Shown: piece after piece, positions 8,378-16,892 of the stretch
How positions within the stretch are numbered: the first letter of the stretch is position 1
Layout of the letters: the number at the start of each line of letters is the position of its first letter
Assembly (NCBI RefSeq): GCF_900106775.1
Contig: NZ_FNNQ01000013.1
Span: 1-64,000 of the forward strand
Length of the DNA stretch: 64,000 nucleotides
Source: Marininema mesophilum
GTDB lineage: Bacteria; Bacillota; Bacilli; Thermoactinomycetales; DSM-45169
Reading direction: 5' to 3'
Translations under genes and position numbers: made by a program
The notes under the pieces: model-generated
Database searches by the model: none
Told to the model about the DNA's origin: nothing
What the model saw: only the letters and a program-made list of their open reading frames with translations

Positions 8378-8405
8378 GAAGCCTCCACTTAAGGAGGCTT
8401 CTTTT
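8378..8405 (+). terminator. Rho-independent terminator
   Basis: Stem GAAGCCTCC/GGAGGCTTC with loop ACTTAA followed by TTTT. It ends the remnant reading frame upstream and precedes the small membrane protein gene. Confidence 0.8.
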
Positions 8406-8445
8406 CGGTTGGAGTGTAATAAATATTGAGAAAGGAGGAATCGAA

Positions 8446-8682
8446 ATGGATTTTTGGGACTTTGGAACTCCTTTAATATGGGTACTTTACATCTTAACTA
8501 TTCCACTCAGCATATGGGGGGTAGTAAAGAAGTTAGTTACTCTTTTAATCATTAGTATTGTGATCAGTGGATTAGTTTCACTTCTGGCAATGATGTCTAT
8601 TGGAAGCTATCTTAGCATATTAACGGGTCTTCAATTCATTGGATTACTGTGGATTATTTTAAAAAGAACTTCAAAAAACTGA
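8446..8682 (+). CDS. Small hydrophobic membrane protein, unknown
   Basis: A 78-residue protein made almost entirely of two or three membrane helices (about 8-28, 30-50, 55-73) and ending in a positive tail KRTSKN. The ribosome site is strong (AAAGGAGG, eight bases before ATG), so it is likely translated. I do not recognise a family. It stands alone between two hairpin terminators in an accessory zone with mobile-element scars. Confidence 0.6.
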   Translation: MDFWDFGTPLIWVLYILTIPLSIWGVVKKLVTLLIISIVISGLVSLLAMMSIGSYLSILTGLQFIGLLWIILKRTSKN

Positions 8683-8763
8683 TGACTGAGGGGCAATGCA
8701 ACCATAAAATGGGACCGTGATGAAAAAATAAACAGGCGAGGAAACCACATTGTTTGCCCCAAT

Positions 8764-8800
8764 AAAAGGCCACTGTTCAGTTATTAGACAGTGGCCTTTT
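8764..8800. terminator. Bidirectional terminator hairpin
   Basis: AAAAGGCCACTGT and ACAGTGGCCTTTT form a perfect 13-bp stem around an 11-base loop, with A and T tracts on both sides. It follows the small membrane protein gene. Confidence 0.8.
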
Positions 8801-8911
8801 ATTTGGATATGGGTGTTTTTGCCCAACCTTTTTTAAATAAGCCAAATAGTCTAGGGATGAAAATATCACTTTTGGTTCATGGAACACCCAACCTTCTGAG
8901 TCTCCTAAAAT

Positions 8912-9055
8912 GATCCTGAACTAAAAGTAGTATCGGAACGATTAGGTCATTCCACTATTGCCATCACTATGGACACTTACTCTCATGTCATGCCTATCAT
9001 GCAAAAAGAAGCCGCCCAAAAATTGGACAACTTCCTTTTCAATGAGTGGACTTAG
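8912..9055 (+). pseudogene. Tyrosine integrase C-terminal remnant
   Basis: In one frame the DNA encodes 47 residues, DPELKVVSERLGHSTIAITM then DTYSHVMPIMQKEAAQKLD and on to a TAG. This is the C-terminal box of phage-type tyrosine recombinases: the HxxR-side VSERLGHS and the catalytic Tyr in DTYSHV. Everything upstream is missing and a stop lies just before. It ends about 105 bases from the 3' end of tRNA-Ser(CGA), a usual integration target. A sister remnant lies at 23975-24064 beside the other tRNA-Ser. Confidence 0.85.
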
Positions 9056-9159
9056 GGACATGAAAGCACTTAAGATTGATAAAGGTTTGCAATTCGTTTG
9101 CAATCCCCATTTTCCAAAGGGCTATTTCACTTGAACGAAAATCCCCAAAACCCTTGATA

Positions 9160-9252
9160 TGGCAGAGAGGGTGGGATTCGAACCCACGGTACGGGTGAAC
9201 CCCGTACAACGGTTTTCGAGACCGCCTCCTTAAACCACTCGGACACCTCTCC
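9160..9252 (-). tRNA. tRNA-Ser (CGA)
   Basis: 93 bases including an encoded CCA. The anticodon loop is CTCGAAA between CGGT and ACCG, giving anticodon CGA for UCG codons. The long variable arm (GTACGGGGTTCACCCGTAC) and T arm GGTTCGAATCC are typical of tRNA-Ser. It lies between SRP RNA and serS, as the tRNA-Ser of B. subtilis does. An integrase remnant lies on its 3' side. Confidence 0.95.
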
Positions 9253-9359
9253 GCAACCTTAAACACATCAGCATTTATTTTATCTAATCAGCAATTTATC
9301 GTCAAGCTCATACCAATTGCCAATGATAAAATTCCTGAGAGCTTCCTTTCCCCCCTACT

Positions 9360-9827
9360 CTATTTCTTTACTTTTCGTTGGGATCGTAAGTGACGAAAAA
9401 AATCCCTTAACAATCCCCCACACTCCTCTTCCATCAAGCCATCCATCACTGTTACTTGGTGGTTGAATCGTTTATCTGTCAGCAAGTTCATCAAGGTTCC
9501 GGCACACCCTCCTTTTGGATCGTAGGCGCCGTATACGAGGGTATCGATCCGGGAGAGCATGATGGCACCGGAACACATCGGGCAGGGCTCTAAGGTGACG
9601 TACAACTGGCATCCCAATAGTCGCCAATCCCCCGTATGTTCCGTGGCCTGACGAATGGCGATCATCTCTGCATGGGCTGTTGGATCGTGATCCGTCTCCC
9701 GTAGGTTATGCCCCCGGCCGATGATTTCTCCATCCTTCACTACTACCGCCCCGATAGGAACTTCCCCAAGAGCCTCCGCTTTTTTGGCTTCCTGGATTGC
9801 TTCGCGCATATAGGTTTCTACGTTCAT
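9360..9827 (-). CDS. tadA: tRNA adenosine(34) deaminase TadA
   Basis: Converts A34 to inosine in tRNA-Arg(ACG). 155 residues with the cytidine-deaminase zinc site: HAE (His52, Glu54) and PCPMC (Cys82, Cys85). The start MNVETYMREAI aligns with the usual TadA N-terminus; the open frame extends to 9941 but overlaps zur. It follows zur by 13 bases, so it looks like the last gene of a zinc-regulated operon. TadA itself needs zinc. Its proximity to the SRP RNA and dnaX is as in B. subtilis (yaaJ). Confidence 0.95.
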   Translation of the reverse strand: MNVETYMREAIQEAKKAEALGEVPIGAVVVKDGEIIGRGHNLRETDHDPTAHAEMIAIRQATEHTGDWRLLGCQLYVTLEPCPMCSGAIMLSRIDTLVYGAYDPKGGCAGTLMNLLTDKRFNHQVTVMDGLMEEECGGLLRDFFRHLRSQRKVKK

Positions 9828-9840
9828 TCTGTCACCAATC

Positions 9841-10281
9841 CTATCCACGGTTAACCGTTTCTGCTCTGCCCGTTTCACAACGGCTACAGTATCCGTAGAT
9901 TTCAAATTTATGCCCGGTAATGCGAAAATCCTCGGTATCACTTAATAACTCATTCATCGGGCATTGATTGAGGGGTTTTGTTTTCCCACACTTCCGGCAG
10001 ATAAAGTGGTGATGATGACTCTCCCCTCCACAATGCATCCGATAGCGACGTTCCCCTTCCCATTCAGTGCCCTCTACAATCTCTAACTCCTCCAATAGAG
10101 AAAGGTTGCGATATAACGTATCGACGGATAAGCTAGGATACTCCTCCTGCATTCCTGCCAATACCTCTTTGGCAGAGAGATAACGATCATTCTTGCTAAA
10201 AATCTCTACCATCTTCTCCCGCTTACCGGTATATTTAAACCCTTTGGTTTTTAGTCGGTCCAATGCTTCTTCCTTATTCAT
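9841..10281 (-). CDS. zur: Zinc uptake repressor Zur (Fur family)
   Basis: Fur-family regulator of 146 residues. The N-terminal winged helix (about 1-75) carries the recognition helix around SVDTLYRNLSLL, and the dimerisation half has HHHH (89-92), CRKC (Cys95, Cys98) and CSRC (Cys132, Cys135), the structural zinc site. The sequence MNKEEALDRLKTKGFKYTGK aligns from its first residue with B. subtilis Zur. A start at 10302 would overlap znuB by four bases (ATGA) and add seven residues; either is possible. Being in one operon with znuCB behind a Zur-like box suggests autoregulation. Confidence 0.92.
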   Translation of the reverse strand: MNKEEALDRLKTKGFKYTGKREKMVEIFSKNDRYLSAKEVLAGMQEEYPSLSVDTLYRNLSLLEELEIVEGTEWEGERRYRMHCGGESHHHHFICRKCGKTKPLNQCPMNELLSDTEDFRITGHKFEIYGYCSRCETGRAETVNRG

Positions 10282-10298
10282 AAGCAATCGCCCCGCTA

Positions 10299-11162
10299 TC
10301 ATGTAGTCAGATGGCCTCTTCGCTTCCTCACCCAGCTAACTGTTCGTTTGATACCCATAACACACAACAGGTTGAACACGGCTACTAACACAATCGTCCC
10401 ACCAGATGCCCAGTCGAGGTAAAACGCCGCCACTAACCCAGCCAAGACAGAAACTTGTGCAAAGATTACAGCGTAAATGAATGCTTGGCGAAAGCTATTG
10501 GCCAATTGTAAACTAGCCGCGACCGGCAACGTGATCAACCCGGATACTAGTAATATACCTACCACTCGAATCGATGCAGTAATCACCAACGCAACCGCGA
10601 GACTAAAAGCAAGGTTGATCCCATGGCGAGGAATCCCTGCATAAACAGCACTCTCTTCATCAAAGGAAAGAGCAAATAATTCCTTATAAAAAAGAACGAC
10701 AATACCCAAAACAAGAAGACCCGCTCCCACAATTGCCAGGATCTCCGATTTCCCCACAGCTAGGATACTGCCAAATAAATAGCCAGCTACATCTACATTA
10801 AACCCATCCGCAGCACTGATCAACACCACACCTAGACCAATGCCACCCGATAAGATTACAGGAATCGCTAATTCTTGATAAGAGTGGTACAAACGGCGTA
10901 ACTGTTCAACGAAAACGGAAGCTACCATAGAGAAGACCATCCCCACATAAAGGGGGCTAATCATCGCAAAGGCGGAAACATATTTTTGCAATAATAGCCC
11001 TGCTGCTACTCCCGATAAGGTGACATGGGACAGAGCATCTGCAATAAGGGACAATCGGCGGACCACCAAAAATACCCCTACGATAGGTGAAATAAAACCG
11101 ATGATCACCCCAGCCACTAGAGCCCGTTGCATAAATTCATAGTGCAATAGGATTTCAAACAT
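10299..11162 (-). CDS. znuB: Zinc ABC transporter permease
   Basis: Integral membrane permease of the ABC-3 family (ZnuB/AdcB), 287 residues with about eight helices. It forms the channel partner of the ATPase encoded directly upstream. The start is ATG 11162 (MFEILLHYEFMQRALVAG), the usual N-terminus of the family; the frame is open to 11192, where a TTG sits immediately on AAGGAGG, too close to be used. No substrate-binding lipoprotein (ZnuA) gene is in this operon, so one must be encoded elsewhere. Confidence 0.93.
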   Translation of the reverse strand: MFEILLHYEFMQRALVAGVIIGFISPIVGVFLVVRRLSLIADALSHVTLSGVAAGLLLQKYVSAFAMISPLYVGMVFSMVASVFVEQLRRLYHSYQELAIPVILSGGIGLGVVLISAADGFNVDVAGYLFGSILAVGKSEILAIVGAGLLVLGIVVLFYKELFALSFDEESAVYAGIPRHGINLAFSLAVALVITASIRVVGILLVSGLITLPVAASLQLANSFRQAFIYAVIFAQVSVLAGLVAAFYLDWASGGTIVLVAVFNLLCVMGIKRTVSWVRKRRGHLTT

Positions 11163-11219
11163 AGCGATATCGACACCCGTTGGTGTCTCCAACCTCCTTC
11201 CTTCTCTCCCTTGATCCCC

Positions 11220-11972
11220 TCAATGATCATGCCCCACAACTTGCACCTCATGTCCATAAGCTGTAGAAAGGATCGCTTGCTGTTGAGCAACAAACGCTGC
11301 CGAATCTCCATGGAAATGAATACAACGATTTAAACAAGCCACTCGATCAATATAGGTAGTCACTGCACCTACATCATGGGTAACTAATATCAAAGAAAGC
11401 CCCTGCTCTCGATTTAAATGGGAGAGCAACTGATAAAATTGTTCGGCAGAGTGAGCATCCACCCCTACAGTAGGCTCATCAAGAATGAGTAACTCTGGTT
11501 CTGATACGAGAGCCCTTGCGATAAAGGCACGCTGTTGTTGACCGCCTGAGAGCCTCCCGATGTTGCGGCGTGCATATGCGGTCAAACCTACCTTCTCAAT
11601 CACTTCATCCACCAGTCGACCATGCTTTTTATTTAAACGACGAAATAAACCTAGTTTCCCATAAAGACCCGATGCCACCACTTCCCACACCGTCGCTGGA
11701 AATCCTAAGTTAAAGCTAGTCGCTTTTTGAGAGACATACCCAAGTCGCGACCAATCACGAAATTGGCGGAGCGATTGTCCAAACAGACACACCTCTCCAC
11801 GATCCGGACGTAAAGATCCCAGGGCTATTTTGAGTAAGGTGGATTTCCCTGATCCATTTGGACCCACCAAGCCTAGAAATTCTCCTCGTTTCAAAGATAG
11901 ATTGATCGCCTCTAACACGGTTTGATTTTCATAGGAGAACTGAATATCTTTTAATTCCAACACAGTTTCCAT
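11220..11972 (-). CDS. znuC: Zinc ABC transporter ATP-binding protein
   Basis: ABC ATPase of 250 residues: Walker A GPNGSGKST (37-45), Q loop VSQK, signature LSGGQQQR (141-148), Walker B LLILDEP (161-167) and switch His in LVTHD. The tail GHEVQVVGHDH is histidine-containing, common in zinc transporter components. The start is ATG 11972, eight bases after GGGGTGA; a GTG at 11984 overlaps that site. It is the first gene of znuC-znuB-zur-tadA. Confidence 0.93.
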   Translation of the reverse strand: METVLELKDIQFSYENQTVLEAINLSLKRGEFLGLVGPNGSGKSTLLKIALGSLRPDRGEVCLFGQSLRQFRDWSRLGYVSQKATSFNLGFPATVWEVVASGLYGKLGLFRRLNKKHGRLVDEVIEKVGLTAYARRNIGRLSGGQQQRAFIARALVSEPELLILDEPTVGVDAHSAEQFYQLLSHLNREQGLSLILVTHDVGAVTTYIDRVACLNRCIHFHGDSAAFVAQQQAILSTAYGHEVQVVGHDH

Positions 11973-12088
11973 AAATGATTTCACCCCCGAGCTCCGCCGT
12001 TATTCGTACAACAGCACTCACACTTTTATCTCGATCGTAGGCATTCACCCAACTTGGTATCGTTGATTAACCGTTAGACTGCCCTAAT

Positions 12089-12117
12089 ATTATAACGAAG
12101 CCGCCCTGGGTTGTAAA
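12089..12117 (-). promoter_or_regulatory. znuC operon promoter
   Basis: On the minus strand TTTACA (12112-12117) and TATAAT (12089-12094) are separated by 17 bases, an excellent sigma-A promoter about 115 bases before znuC. Confidence 0.75.
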
Positions 12118-12135
12118 TCGTAATTATTCCGTTTA
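12115..12135. promoter_or_regulatory. Zur box overlapping the -35
   Basis: TCGTAATTATTCCG matches the Bacillus Zur operator TCGTAATNATTACGA at all but one base of the core and overlaps the -35 hexamer. Zinc-bound Zur would block the promoter. The match is read by eye; binding is inferred. Confidence 0.75.
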
Positions 12136-12149
12136 ATCACTTTTCTACA

Positions 12150-12174
12150 AAAAAAACCGACCATTGGCCGGTTT
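12150..12174 (-). terminator. Terminator of the YhgE/Pip gene
   Basis: On the minus strand AAACCGGCC-AAT-GGTCGGTTT is followed by a T run, about 15 bases after the stop of the YhgE gene. Confidence 0.8.
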
Positions 12175-12189
12175 AAGCATTCTCTTCCA

Positions 12190-14262
12190 TTATGATTCTG
12201 TACGGGAACGAATAATTACCCGTTTTTTCAACCAATCGTAAGCGATTTTCAATCCATAAGCACCTACCGTATACCCAATCAGCACCCAGAGATTATGGGT
12301 CAAAATGTCCTGCCCGTGAGAGGAAACAGCCTCACGTAATCCTTCAACGCTGTAACTCATCGGCAAGAAGGCGTGAATGGACTGGAAGAATTCAGGTAAC
12401 ATCTCCACAGGATAAGTTCCTGCACTCGAAGCTAGTTGTAGCATGAGCAAGATAATCGATAGGAAGCGTCCTACATCCTTGAACATCGATACTAACAAAT
12501 GGTTAATCGAAGTAAATGTGAGTGCGGTGACGATAGTAAAAAGATAGACCCATCCAGGTTGTTCTGGTTTTACTCCAACAATGTAGATCAATGTTGTCAC
12601 CAAGAGTAATGCCTGAATTATCGCCACAGCGATGGCGGACATAATGGATAGAGGGCGTTCATCATTTAAGGTGGGGCGTTTTAGATCCAATACGGTAAAT
12701 AACAGCATCGCGCCCACCCAGAGGGATAGGGAAATAAAGTATGGAGCAAAGCCACTGGCGTAGTTCGGTACGTGATCGATTTCTGTTTGATTCACAGCTA
12801 CCGGATGGGACATTTGATCCGCTTTTTTATCCTTCCCTACAAGGGCATCCTTCGCATTTTTTACACCCTTAAACAATCCATCTGCCAATTCACCCTGGCC
12901 ATCTTTGATCTTACCAAGGCCTGGTTCAAGTTTTTTAAGACCTTGATCGATCTTCGTCAATCCATCTATCAGGGGAGCTGGTGCTTTGTTAACTTCATCC
13001 AATCCAGCATTCAATTTCTTTGTTCCCGCTAAGAGGGCATTTTGACCTTGATCCAGTTTATCCAAACCACCTGCCATTTTATCTGCTCCAGCAGCTAGCT
13101 TATTAATACCATCCACCATCTTATCGAAGTCAAGAAGCTTCTGATACAAGTCATCCACTTTTGAACGAAGAGTATCCCAAATGCTGTCTAATTGATTAGC
13201 AGCTTGAAGTAAAGACTGATTTAACTCTCTTTTTTCATCTATCTTTGCCTGAATCGCATTTATTTCTGAACTATCCTTTAACTCGGGATTCTTTTTGATC
13301 AGCTGATTCAAGTTACCCTCAATTTGACCATCTTGTTGTTCGATCTTATCGAGTCGATCTTTAAGTAATATAGATGGTTTTGTCCATCCAGGTTGATCCA
13401 GGACATCTTTAAGTTTTTTAATGATGTCTTTGATAGGATTGATTTTCGTTTGTACTTTTTTTACTTCGTTTCGCAATGTACCCAGACCCGCATCGACTTG
13501 ATCTGCTCCATCCGATAGTTGGCCTGTGGCAGCCGTTGCTTGTTTTTGCCCCTTGAGTAATTGCTCGCTACCCTGATCTAATTTTGCTATTCCTGGTGCT
13601 AGGGGCTTTACCGCCTTCAACATTTTCGAGGTGCCCTCTTCTAACTTTCCTGTAGCCCCCTGGGCTTTATCTGAGGCCTCCTTTAATGTATCGGCACCAT
13701 CTGCCGCTTTGGCTAAATCCTTTGCGGATTTACCCATTTTCTCAAACACTTTTTCCGCATAAGTACGGCTCAACTCCCGCTCTACTTTCGTTTGTAGCGT
13801 GAGAATCGCTCTTTTCCCTATTTGAGGAGCTAGATAGTTGGAGCCTTCATCGGCATAATACTGAATCCGCCCCTTGCTGGGATGTACCTTTTCCACACTC
13901 GCTGCATTTTTTGAAAAGTTCTTCGGTATAACAATCCCTAAATAATAGCGATTTTTCTTAAAACCTTCACGCATCTCTTCTTTATCCACAAATGACCACT
14001 TTAGTTTTGGATCCTTTTTCAATTTCTCAGCTAGATTCTTACCAACATTTAATTTCCCGCCATCGATTGTGGCCCCTTGATCTTCGTTGACAACAGCTAC
14101 CGGCAAATCCTCCATCTTACTATATGGATCAAAAAAAGCCGTTAGATAGATACCACTGTATATGAGGGGAACGAGAAAAATCCCAATCATCACGCTAATC
14201 AAAGGTCGGTGCTTCACAATATCGTAGAGGGCGAGTCTGCTTCTCCTCTTCCGTCTCAGCAT
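12190..14262 (-). CDS. YhgE/Pip-type membrane protein
   Basis: 690 residues in the YhgE/Pip (phage infection protein-like) layout. One N-terminal helix (about 22-44) is followed by a conserved extracellular domain (DLPVAVVNEDQGA), then a long coiled-coil heptad-like region with repeated ADG/LDQGxxxL units (about 185-470) and five C-terminal ABC-2-like helices (from about 505). Bacterial relatives are large surface-exposed proteins, some needed for phage entry or ESX-type secretion; the function here is not known. A promoter with a TetR-type palindrome lies just upstream, and a TetR gene precedes it on the same strand. Confidence 0.85.
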   Translation of the reverse strand: MLRRKRRSRLALYDIVKHRPLISVMIGIFLVPLIYSGIYLTAFFDPYSKMEDLPVAVVNEDQGATIDGGKLNVGKNLAEKLKKDPKLKWSFVDKEEMREGFKKNRYYLGIVIPKNFSKNAASVEKVHPSKGRIQYYADEGSNYLAPQIGKRAILTLQTKVERELSRTYAEKVFEKMGKSAKDLAKAADGADTLKEASDKAQGATGKLEEGTSKMLKAVKPLAPGIAKLDQGSEQLLKGQKQATAATGQLSDGADQVDAGLGTLRNEVKKVQTKINPIKDIIKKLKDVLDQPGWTKPSILLKDRLDKIEQQDGQIEGNLNQLIKKNPELKDSSEINAIQAKIDEKRELNQSLLQAANQLDSIWDTLRSKVDDLYQKLLDFDKMVDGINKLAAGADKMAGGLDKLDQGQNALLAGTKKLNAGLDEVNKAPAPLIDGLTKIDQGLKKLEPGLGKIKDGQGELADGLFKGVKNAKDALVGKDKKADQMSHPVAVNQTEIDHVPNYASGFAPYFISLSLWVGAMLLFTVLDLKRPTLNDERPLSIMSAIAVAIIQALLLVTTLIYIVGVKPEQPGWVYLFTIVTALTFTSINHLLVSMFKDVGRFLSIILLMLQLASSAGTYPVEMLPEFFQSIHAFLPMSYSVEGLREAVSSHGQDILTHNLWVLIGYTVGAYGLKIAYDWLKKRVIIRSRTES

Positions 14263-14294
14263 ACCATCGTCTCCTTTCCTAGGAACGGAACTAA

Positions 14295-14308
14295 ACTGAC
14301 CAGTCAGT
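14295..14308. promoter_or_regulatory. TetR-type operator before the YhgE gene
   Basis: ACTGACCAGTCAGT has perfect 6-bp arms and a 2-base centre. It starts ten bases after the -10 of the YhgE promoter, so bound repressor would block initiation. The TGACTGGTCA pattern resembles operators of QacR/FadR-type TetR proteins. The adjacent TetR is the likely ligand. Confidence 0.65.
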
Positions 14309-14317
14309 ATAAAAATA

Positions 14318-14345
14318 ATTATACCTTTTCCTATTCGAATTGCAA
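14318..14345 (-). promoter_or_regulatory. YhgE gene promoter
   Basis: TTGCAA (14340-14345), a 16-base spacer and TATAAT (14318-14323) on the minus strand, located between the TetR stop codon and the YhgE start. Confidence 0.6.
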
Positions 14346-14359
14346 ATAGAACTTTTGGT

Positions 14360-14956
14360 CTAGTTTTTTAGAATACCCCTGTGTACAAGTGCTTCCAAAG
14401 TGGCTACAACGGGAGCTGTATTCTTATTTGCCAGTTCTTCTCCGGTAAGGTGGGCATCTTTAAAAACTTTTTGAATTACGGATACACTCATCGCTCCAAA
14501 AATCGCAATCGATGTCGCAATGGCATCCATTTCACGAAATTGACCCATCTGTATCCCTACTTTTAGTACTTCACATGTAATCGATTCCAGATCATGGATA
14601 TGAGCGCGAAATTCATGTTGTCGTTCACTCGTACTCCAAACCTCAGTGAGGAGTAATTTTGCAAAGGTGCCATGTTGAAATAAATACGACACTTCCGCAT
14701 CCAATAGACCTCGTAATTTTAATGTGGGATCTTGTTCCTCATCGATCCGTCGCCGGACATACTCCTTCATATTTTGCAAACCATGATTCATCAACGCAGT
14801 AAATAATTCATCCTTACTTGTAAAGTGATAATAAATGGTCCCCTTGGCTACACCCGCAGCCCGGGCAATCTCATCCATCTTCGCCCGATCATAACCCCGT
14901 TCAGCAAACACTTTTACAGCCGCTTCAAAGATCATTCCCACTGTTTCACGACTCAA
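14360..14956 (-). CDS. TetR-family regulator of the YhgE gene
   Basis: About 198 residues with the TetR helix-turn-helix (AKMDEIARAAGVAKGTIYYHFTSKDELF) and a ligand-binding C-terminal domain of the YhgD/FadR kind. I choose the TTG at 14956 because AGGAGG sits eight bases upstream; ATG 14983 (MQIEEEE) with GGAAGG is the alternative, and the frame is open to 15169. It directly precedes the YhgE gene, like yhgD-yhgE in B. subtilis, and probably represses it through the palindrome at 14295. Confidence 0.85.
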   Translation of the reverse strand: MSRETVGMIFEAAVKVFAERGYDRAKMDEIARAAGVAKGTIYYHFTSKDELFTALMNHGLQNMKEYVRRRIDEEQDPTLKLRGLLDAEVSYLFQHGTFAKLLLTEVWSTSERQHEFRAHIHDLESITCEVLKVGIQMGQFREMDAIATSIAIFGAMSVSVIQKVFKDAHLTGEELANKNTAPVVATLEALVHRGILKN

Positions 14957-14983
14957 AACGAATTCCTCCTCTTCTATCTGCAT

Positions 14984-15446
14984 AAAAAACGCCTTCCCCC
15001 CGGAAACGCGTAAGGAAGACGTATAATGCAACGATTTTTGAAAATTATTCCCGATCAATTGAATAGCTAGACCTAACCTCTTGTTTATCCTATTCAACTT
15101 ACCCTTCGCACGAGTAATCCCGTTTTTGATAATCATCATATCGGGATAACACACAATTATTATATGCACGAACCTGCTGACGAAGCAAGCTCTACTCCAG
15201 AAGTGAAAGATTCAGACTCAGATAAGGGCTACTAGATCAGATTTTTGTTTTTTTCATTCCTTCATAGACCCCCTTCAACTTTGTTTATTAGCTACTCGGA
15301 GGGTTTCTGCCCGGTAGAATAATAAATGGAGTATTTTCACACCCGATGCGCACTAGTTTTAACTTAATAGACAATAGCACAGGAAACTTACATGTTATTT
15401 CATATATTAATAGGAACAGATCGTTAAGCCAGGTGGAGGGATTCGA
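14984..15446. other. Intergenic region without recognised gene
   Basis: AT-rich stretch between the TetR gene and the plus-strand surface-protein gene. It contains a 23-codon plus-strand frame (15163-15234, MHEPADEASSTPEVKDSDSD) that could be a gene end, but there is no ribosome site. I see no RNA gene or convincing terminator. It probably holds promoters for both flanking genes. Confidence 0.4.
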
Positions 15447-15896
15447 ATGATAAATTGCGGTTGTTGTCCTTCAATTATTAACCCGTCCCCCATTCTATTT
15501 TTTGCTACCTCTACAGAAACGGCTACGGCTAACTTGATCGGTGCTGGGGAAGTCACCGTTCTCACACTGGGCGTGAGCCCAGCCAGCGCAGGTACCAGAC
15601 AAGTAAAATTAGACTCAACCGTTCAGTTACTTGCAACAGGTGCTTTGCTTACTATCAATTATAATGTTTCGTATCGGTTAAGAAGGAGCGATTTAGTCTC
15701 TCCTTTAGCTACTTTAACCATCAGTCGAGCCACCACAATCACTCTTGCTTCTACTTTTACCGATATCCCTAACCTTACCTGGAATGACAGCATTTCTACT
15801 TCTGTTACTTATACGGTCACCATTCAAGTCAATACAAGTACAGGTCTTTCCAGCGTTGTTGCACAAACTCGAGCTTTGAACGCTATTGTTTTTTAA
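15447..15896 (+). CDS. Cys-headed beta-rich protein, possible spore-surface
   Basis: 149 residues. The start is a cysteine cluster (MINCGCCPS), the rest is rich in Thr, Ser, Val and Ala with alternating beta-strand patterns and no membrane helix. This resembles the C-terminal beta domains of exosporium and collagen-like spore proteins, where N-terminal cysteines cross-link the protein. I do not recognise a named family, so the spore role is inference from composition and from the appendage-like genes at 24.6 kb. Ribosome site GGAGGG lies six bases before ATG. Confidence 0.6.
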   Translation: MINCGCCPSIINPSPILFFATSTETATANLIGAGEVTVLTLGVSPASAGTRQVKLDSTVQLLATGALLTINYNVSYRLRRSDLVSPLATLTISRATTITLASTFTDIPNLTWNDSISTSVTYTVTIQVNTSTGLSSVVAQTRALNAIVF

Positions 15897-15931
15897 CAAT
15901 ACGTGTAGAATTTCAGGAAACAGTCTAGGGT

Positions 15932-16489
15932 TCAGCTCAAAGGCTTTATCGCATCAACAATAAGCGATACGAATATACCTTCTTTATTTCGTGGATCAAA
16001 TGGTCGTGAACGATAGATTACCCCGTCCTCTACATTCCAAGAGTGGTGATGAAACTGCCCCCTATCATCGCAATATTCTAGTAGCTTCGTTTCAAAACCG
16101 GCCTCTCTAAACATCTGTGTAATGGTGTGATAATTGTACACAACCTTGTGGCTAGCAGCAGGATGATCCTTTGGTCCAGGTCCACCCACTTGAATTATTT
16201 GTTGATATTCAGGATTACGAAAAAAGGCATCGGGTACAGCACATCGAATATACCCTCCCGGTATCAAAAACTCGTAGCAAAGGCGTGCCGCTCTCACACC
16301 CTCTTCATAGGTGAGATGTTCCCATACATGCTCCGCCAAAATAGCAGCAACACTCCCAGGTTGAAACTGCTGAGCCCAGTCTTCTCGCTTCAGTAGATTA
16401 AGTTCCTCCTCCTGCTTATGAATCCAACCTGGGTTGTTATTAAATTCACCCGCTCCTACGACAACAAAAATCTCTTTATCTTTCAGCAT
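15932..16489 (-). CDS. Class I SAM-dependent methyltransferase-like protein
   Basis: 185 residues with a truncated methyltransferase fold. VVVGAGEFNNNPGW gives the strand-1 loop, ILAEHVWEHLTYEEGVRAAR the motif seen in Methyltransf_11 proteins (a HVxEH segment), and LIPGGYIRCAVPD the post-motif III strand. The first Rossmann half is short, so it may be a small relative acting on a sugar or lipid. It stands alone, convergent with the Cys-headed protein. No ribosome site as strong as its neighbours is seen. Confidence 0.7.
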   Translation of the reverse strand: MLKDKEIFVVVGAGEFNNNPGWIHKQEEELNLLKREDWAQQFQPGSVAAILAEHVWEHLTYEEGVRAARLCYEFLIPGGYIRCAVPDAFFRNPEYQQIIQVGGPGPKDHPAASHKVVYNYHTITQMFREAGFETKLLEYCDDRGQFHHHSWNVEDGVIYRSRPFDPRNKEGIFVSLIVDAIKPLS

Positions 16490-16562
16490 GAAAATTCCCC
16501 CAATTTATCTAACAATTACTCTACTATACTAATAAAAATTAATCTACAGTGCTAAATAAAAA

Positions 16563-16608
16563 AACTCTATTCATTCGATTTTTACGTTTCATCGAATAAA
16601 TAGAGGCA
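16563..16608. terminator. Imperfect hairpin between tRNA-Arg and methyltransferase
   Basis: CTCTATTCATTCGA pairs with TCGAATAAATAGAG around an AT-rich loop, with A and T runs nearby. It could end transcription of tRNA-Arg on the minus strand. Confidence 0.4.
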
Positions 16609-16663
16609 CTACCATTTCTTATTCAAGCTAATAGTTCGTCATTGTTTTAGATTCTAACACCTT

Positions 16664-16739
16664 TGGCGCGCCCGAGAGGAATCGAACCTCCGACACGTGG
16701 TTTAGGAAACCACTGCTCTATCCACTGAGCTACGGGCGC
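16664..16739 (-). tRNA. tRNA-Arg (CCU)
   Basis: 76 bases with encoded CCA. Anticodon loop TTCCTAA gives CCU, reading AGG. D arm TAGCTCAGTGGATAGAGCA and T arm GGTTCGATTCC are canonical, and the acceptor GCGCCCG pairs with CGGGCGC. Confidence 0.96.
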
Positions 16740-16892
16740 ACGGTCCTTAAGCAGATATACTTGCTATTGTAGCCTATAAGAACTTAAATTTCAACGAACC
16801 CCATTACAGAAAGCCAATATCTGCCCTACTCTTTATAAGCTCGATCTGAAAAGGCCCTCCATGTTCTTGGATGACCTTTCCCTATCTTTAAT

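Noticed and set aside
9039..9266. 75-codon minus-strand frame starting MFKVAERCPSGLRRRSRKPL
   Set aside because: It is a translation through tRNA-Ser(CGA), a well-known false gene.
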